The translations under genes were made by a program, and so were the position numbers. Below, in pieces: positions 6,108-9,031 of a DNA stretch of 9,031 nt (within the stretch, counting starts at the first letter, position 1; every line of letters starts with the position of its first letter). Location of the stretch: assembly GCA_023409175.1 (NCBI GenBank), contig JAEYIG010000009.1:1-9031 (forward strand). The letters are read 5' to 3'. Source of the stretch: Pseudomonadota bacterium (GTDB taxonomy: Bacteria > Pseudomonadota > Gammaproteobacteria > Burkholderiales > Burkholderiaceae_D). A model generated the notes under the pieces. That model saw nothing but the letters and a program-made list of their open reading frames with translations, did not search any database and was not told where the DNA came from.

Positions 6108-6797
6108 CTAATCCGAGCGGCTTGCAAAACCCAGCAAGTGCAGCAGGCTGGTAAATAGATTGAAAATGGCAACGAACAAGGTCACGGTTGCCATAATGTA
6201 ATTGGTCTCACCATTCCGGACGATATTGTTCGTTTCATGCAAAATCAGACCGGACATCAATAGTACGAAAACAGAAGAAACCGCAAGCGACAAGGCGGGT
6301 ATGTCGAAAAACACGGCGATCAGGCCAGCCACAAAGGCAACAAGAATGCCGGTTGTCAGCATTCCGGATAAAAATGAAAAGTCGCGTTTGGAAAAAAGTG
6401 CAATGCCCGACATGACTAGGAAGATCAGTGCGGTGCCACCCAAAGCCATCATGACCGTCTGTGCACCGTTAGGCAATCGAAGATAGTATCCGACGATAGG
6501 GCCGAGGGTATAACCCATGAATCCAGTCAGTCCCAATACAAACAGGATGCCGAATCCATTATTACGGTTTCTGGTGACCAGGAACAAAAGCCCGAAATAC
6601 CCGACAATCGTAATCAGAAATCCCGGATAGGGAAGTTGCAATGCAATTGTTGCTGCTGCCGTAATTGCACTGAAAGCCAGGCATATGGACAGAAGAAAAT
6701 ACGTATTTCTCAGCACACGTCTGGACGAATTATCCAGAACGGTGCTGATACTGGCGTTATCTTTCGCGTTATCGTAGAAATGGTAACGTCTGTTCAT
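6108..6797 (-). CDS. yccA: Bax inhibitor-1 family membrane protein, YccA type
   Basis: A 229-residue inner-membrane protein with about seven helices, very similar in pattern to E. coli YccA (about 219 residues), which binds the membrane protease FtsH and modulates its degradation of membrane proteins. Segments shared with YccA from memory include RRVLRNTYFLLSICLAFSAIT (about 26-46, helix 1), GFMGYTLGPIVGYYL (92-106), the ALGGTAL motif (118-124), DFSFLSGMLTTGI (139-151), the helix-6 end ILHETNNIVRNGETNYI (185-201) and the tail LLGFASRSD. At the helix-6 position where calcium-leak members such as BsYetJ carry Asp, this protein has HET, close to the FET of YccA, which argues for the YccA subgroup. 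The cytosolic N-terminus (about 30 residues) would be the FtsH-contacting tail. The ATG is 6 nt after the HPF stop with no clear ribosome binding site, so translation is probably coupled. A strong terminator follows. Confidence 0.88.
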   Translation of the reverse strand: MNRRYHFYDNAKDNASISTVLDNSSRRVLRNTYFLLSICLAFSAITAAATIALQLPYPGFLITIVGYFGLLFLVTRNRNNGFGILFVLGLTGFMGYTLGPIVGYYLRLPNGAQTVMMALGGTALIFLVMSGIALFSKRDFSFLSGMLTTGILVAFVAGLIAVFFDIPALSLAVSSVFVLLMSGLILHETNNIVRNGETNYIMATVTLFVAIFNLFTSLLHLLGFASRSD

Positions 6798-6803
6798 TGT
6801 GGT

Positions 6804-7163
6804 TTAATTTAAATCCAGTATGGGTTTATTAATGTAAAGAGGCATTGTCGTGTGCGATATTTCTTTTGCCTTGGACAAGGCTTTGTTCAAAAGTCGCGTT
6901 GCGCGGCGTGTTGCAGAATCGACTGCGCTTTTCATGTCCGCCGCAAATTCAGTCACGACGATAGGGGACATTCCTGGCAACGAGAGTTGAATCAGGCAAC
7001 GTTTCTTGAAACCGCTTTTGATCCGGTTTGTATCCGACAAACGAATCATGATGTAATCAATGCTGTTTTGGGTATGGGATAACATCGTATCCAAACGGTC
7101 GGCGATGTAATCCTGAATGGCCTCACCGGCCTTGATCCCTTTGGTAATGATAGTTGGTGCCAT
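6804..7163 (-). CDS. HPF/RaiA (S30AE) family ribosome hibernation-associated protein
   Basis: A 119-residue protein of the S30AE fold (HPF/RaiA/YfiA family), which binds the 30S decoding channel and stabilises idle ribosomes in stationary phase or stress. The fold is indicated by IKAGEAIQDYIADRLDTMLSH (10-30, first helix), the strand pair around DYIMIRLSDTN (36-46) and KKRCLIQLSLPGMSPIVV (53-70), and the second basic helix DMKSAVDSATRRATRLLNKA (76-95). It is a single-domain form without the long dimerising C-terminal tail, and the last 15 residues are not family-typical. The start has the best ribosome binding site of the window, AAGGAG (7178-7173) 9 nt upstream. It is first in a two-gene operon with yccA and diverges from nhaR. 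Homology is diffuse in this family, so whether it acts as HPF or as a paralogue cannot be told. Confidence 0.78.
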   Translation of the reverse strand: MAPTIITKGIKAGEAIQDYIADRLDTMLSHTQNSIDYIMIRLSDTNRIKSGFKKRCLIQLSLPGMSPIVVTEFAADMKSAVDSATRRATRLLNKALSKAKEISHTTMPLYINKPILDLN

Positions 7164-7201
7164 AATAACTTGCTCCTTAATTACTTCTTTATTGCTTTTT
7201 C

Positions 7202-7272
7202 AGTATATTAGCCATTCCCAAAAGAAATAAAAAGGGATGATAATAGTAATGTTACTTCAATAAAATAGAACA
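7202..7272. promoter_or_regulatory. Divergent HPF / nhaR control region
   Basis: Minus strand: TATACT (7207-7202) is a candidate -10 for the HPF gene, with only a poor -35 (TTATTT) 17 bp away. Plus strand: TAAAAT (7261-7266) is a candidate -10 for nhaR, ending 6 nt before its ATG. The inverted repeat AGTAA-TG-TTACT (7245-7256) lies between them, just upstream of the nhaR -10, a position suited to LysR-type autoregulation. An operator role is inference from placement only. Confidence 0.35.
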
Positions 7273-8178
7273 ATGAGCGCTTTAAACTTAAATTATAGAC
7301 ATCTTTATTATTTTTGGGTGGTCGCAAAAGAAGGCGGAGTCACGCGTGCAGCTGAAAGACTGGGCGTTGCGGTACAGACGATCAGCATGCAGTTGTCCCT
7401 GTTGGAAAAGGCGGTCGGGAAGACTTTATTTGCTCCTCAGGGACGCAGACTTGTCCTGACCGAAGCGGGACGCCTCGCATTGAATTATGCTGACCAGATT
7501 TTTCTGCTGGGCGAACAGTTACAGGAAGCGCTTGCGGAAGATGATATCGGCAAAAGCATGCGCTTGACAGTCGGTGTTTCCGATTCATTGCCAAAGATGA
7601 TCGCTTACCGCTTGCTTGAGGCTGCTCTTGAAATGCCGCAATTCGTCAGGATGGAGTGCTATGACGGTTCTTTTGAAACGCTGCTGGCCGATCTTGCATT
7701 GCATAAACTGGATGTTGTCCTGACGGATCGTCCTATCAACGTTGGAAGCAGTCTGCGTGTTTTCAGTCATGAGCTTGGTGACTGTCCTATCTGGTTATTC
7801 GGGTCGGAAGAACTTGCCCAAAAGTATCGTTCCAATTTTCCCGAGTGCCTGAATGGCGCCCCGATCTTGTTACCGACACGAGGCAATGCGATCAGGACAC
7901 GTCTGGACCAATGGTTTGAAATCCATAATATCCGGCCATTCATTGTCGGTGAGTTTGCTGACAGCGCGTTGCTGAAAACGTTTGGACGCAATGGTTTGGG
8001 TATGTTCCATGCCCCGATAGCCCTTGAAAGAGAAATGAAAGACCAATTTCGTTCGGTGCCTATCGGCGAACTGAATGAAGTACGAGAACAGTATTATGCG
8101 ATTTCGGCTGAAATGAAAATCAAGCATGCTGCTGTCGAGGCGATTCTTTCTGCACACAGAGGGAAAATCTTCCAGTAA
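7273..8178 (+). CDS. nhaR: LysR-type transcriptional activator NhaR
   Basis: A 301-residue cytoplasmic LysR-type regulator. In E. coli NhaR activates the Na+/H+ antiporter gene nhaA in response to Na+. The N-terminal winged helix-turn-helix (about 6-64) carries the NhaR hallmark NYRHLYYFWVVAKEGGVTRA (7-26), where the YYFW motif is characteristic, then LGVAVQTISMQLSLLEKAVG. The effector domain (about 95-295) has ALHKLDVVLTDRPI (142-155), LLPTRGNAIRTRLDQWF (199-215), GEFADSALLKTFGRNGLGMF (226-245) and the REQYYAI segment, all matching E. coli NhaR in order. ATG 7273 is firm because TAA at 7261-7263 is in frame just upstream, and there is no ribosome binding site. No nhaA is in the window; the antiporter at 450-1712 is the only candidate target nearby. 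It diverges from the HPF gene and converges on rsmA, sharing a hairpin. Confidence 0.9.
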   Translation: MSALNLNYRHLYYFWVVAKEGGVTRAAERLGVAVQTISMQLSLLEKAVGKTLFAPQGRRLVLTEAGRLALNYADQIFLLGEQLQEALAEDDIGKSMRLTVGVSDSLPKMIAYRLLEAALEMPQFVRMECYDGSFETLLADLALHKLDVVLTDRPINVGSSLRVFSHELGDCPIWLFGSEELAQKYRSNFPECLNGAPILLPTRGNAIRTRLDQWFEIHNIRPFIVGEFADSALLKTFGRNGLGMFHAPIALEREMKDQFRSVPIGELNEVREQYYAISAEMKIKHAAVEAILSAHRGKIFQ

Positions 8179-8182
8179 ATCT

Positions 8183-8215
8183 CCTGAAAAGACGGCTTTT
8201 TCGTCTTAATTCAGG
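8183..8215. terminator. Hairpin between convergent nhaR and rsmA, probable bidirectional terminator
   Basis: Two collinear stems form one hairpin: CCTGAA (8183-8188) with TTCAGG (8210-8215), and AAGACG (8189-8194) with CGTCTT (8202-8207). An AA bulge lies at 8208-8209 and the loop is GCTTTTT. After the inner stem the minus strand has CTTTT, a better U-tract than the TTAATT on the plus strand. It begins 5 nt after the nhaR stop and covers the rsmA stop codon. Confidence 0.5.
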
Positions 8216-8976
8216 TGATTTGCCAGCCTGATGAATTGTTCGACAGACAGATCCTCCGGCCTTTGGGTCGGATCGATCTCCAGTTCAATCAGCCGGGCTT
8301 CTGTGAAAAGAGGGGCAAGATTGTTTCTCAGCATCTTCCTTCTTTGAGAAAAGGCTTGTGTGACCGTTTTTTCAAGTGCCTCGATCGAGCAGATTTCAGG
8401 CATTTCCTTTGGAATCATCCTGACAATGGCGGAATCAACCCTGGGCATGGGATCAAATGCCTCTGGCGGAACGATAAAGAGCAATTCCATATCGTATTGC
8501 CATTGCAACATGACGGAAAGGCGTCCAAAAGCTTTGCTTCCTGGCTCGGCAACCATTCGTTCGACGACTTCCCTCTGGAGCATGAAATGTTGGTCTTCAA
8601 TGCAATCCGTATATTGCATCAAATGAAACAGCAAGGGTGAAGAGATGTTGTAAGGCAAATTGCCGACAATACGCCATTTGTTTTCTCTCGAAGCGCCTAA
8701 TGTCGTGAAATCGAAAGACAAGGCATCCCCTTGATGAATCGTCAGCTTGTGTGCAGGAAAACGTTTTTTCAGGAACGTGACCAGATCCCTGTCCAGTTCA
8801 ATGACATCCATCCGATCCAGATAGGCGAGAAGATTTTCCGTCATGGCACCCATTCCCGGACCAATTTCCAGAAGACGATCGGTTTTTTGGGGGGAAATGG
8901 CTGTAACGATATCGTTTAAAACAGATTGATCTTTCAGAAAATTCTGTCCGAACCTTTTACGGGGAATGTGTTTCAT
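8206..8976 (-). CDS. rsmA: 16S rRNA (adenine1518/1519-N6)-dimethyltransferase
   Basis: RsmA (KsgA) dimethylates two adjacent adenines in the 3'-terminal loop of 16S rRNA using S-adenosylmethionine, late in 30S assembly. The 256-residue product has all marks in order: RKRFGQNFL (6-14), the SAM-binding EIGPGMGAMT (37-46), the acidic VIELDRD (58-64), QGDAL (82-86), the catalytic NLPYN (106-110), FGRLSVMLQ (150-158), PMPRVDSA (176-183) and the C-terminal QRRKMLRNNL (211-220). The length is normal. The open frame reaches a TTG at 9006, but ATG 8976 is preferred: homologues start MKHIPRKRFG, AGGA lies 3 nt upstream, and the ATG overlaps the stop of an upstream reading frame as ATGA. Its stop lies in the hairpin shared with nhaR. 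It is probably cotranscribed with the preceding gene. Confidence 0.97.
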   Translation of the reverse strand: MKHIPRKRFGQNFLKDQSVLNDIVTAISPQKTDRLLEIGPGMGAMTENLLAYLDRMDVIELDRDLVTFLKKRFPAHKLTIHQGDALSFDFTTLGASRENKWRIVGNLPYNISSPLLFHLMQYTDCIEDQHFMLQREVVERMVAEPGSKAFGRLSVMLQWQYDMELLFIVPPEAFDPMPRVDSAIVRMIPKEMPEICSIEALEKTVTQAFSQRRKMLRNNLAPLFTEARLIELEIDPTQRPEDLSVEQFIRLANHLN

Positions 8977-9031
8977 ATTTCCTGACAATGATTGTGGTTT
9001 TGCCAATGGTTTGCCATCAAAGCCGCAGTGT
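8973..9031 (-). CDS. 3' end of the gene upstream of rsmA (possibly pdxA), cut by window edge
   Basis: A minus-strand frame enters from the window edge, reads TAALMANHWQNHNHCQEI and stops at TGA (8975-8973), overlapping the rsmA ATG by 4 nt (ATGA). In betaproteobacteria the gene before rsmA is usually pdxA (4-hydroxythreonine-4-phosphate dehydrogenase), and PdxA proteins end with a helix of the form AAL-LA, to which TAALMA would fit. Only 18 residues are visible and they are not diagnostic, so both reality and identity rest on the overlap and on usual gene order. Confidence 0.45.
   Translation of the reverse strand, partial: TAALMANHWQNHNHCQEI

Noticed and set aside
8215..8640. 141-codon plus-strand frame opposite rsmA
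   Set aside because: It is antisense to the conserved C-terminal half of RsmA and has no family resemblance.
1..9031. Defence system, toxin-antitoxin pair, CRISPR array or mobile element
   Set aside because: All substantial frames are explained by chromosomal housekeeping or transport genes; no repeat-spacer arrays, transposase motifs, integrase sites or paired small toxin genes are visible.

Overview
This 9 kb window looks like an ordinary chromosomal segment of a betaproteobacterium, most probably of the Oxalobacteraceae (Oxalobacter-like). That assignment is inferred from the protein sequences (DnaB, PiT/DUF47, RsmA and NhaR types), the moderate base composition and AT-rich spacers; no rRNA or other marker is present to settle it. 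I see no tRNA, rRNA, insertion sequence, CRISPR array, prophage gene or broken gene. Genes are tightly packed and all appear intact except those cut by the window ends.

Layout. Positions 1-221 (minus) hold the 5' part of thiL. A 228-bp divergent spacer separates it from a plus-strand block: a putative Na+/H+ antiporter of the ion-transporter type (450-1712), the replicative helicase dnaB (1836-3218), a DUF47/PhoU-like protein (3295-3921) and the phosphate transporter pit (3979-4986). Then comes a minus-strand block, read right to left: a ribosome-hibernation factor of the HPF/RaiA type (7163-6804), a YccA-type Bax-inhibitor-1 membrane protein (6797-6108), a strong terminator (6089-6051) and a TerC-like DUF475 membrane protein (5991-4981) whose end overlaps pit by 6 bp. 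nhaR (7273-8178, plus) diverges from the HPF gene and converges on rsmA/ksgA (8976-8206, minus). The rsmA start overlaps the stop of a cut-off upstream gene, possibly pdxA.

How the genes fit together. Several products deal with ions and envelope or translational stress: an antiporter, a Na+-responsive NhaR-type regulator, phosphate uptake with its DUF47 partner, a TerC-like transporter candidate, YccA (FtsH modulator in E. coli) and a hibernation factor. thiL, dnaB and rsmA are housekeeping genes. Only DUF47-pit, HPF-yccA and the pair ending in rsmA look like true operons; the rest is neighbourhood.

I do not see a convincing new biological system. The points most worth a second look are regulatory: an intrinsic terminator overlapping the DUF47 stop codon in front of pit, a 13-codon leader ORF whose stop overlaps the DUF475 start, near-leaderless arrangements at dnaB and nhaR, and a direct repeat sitting on the candidate antiporter promoter.
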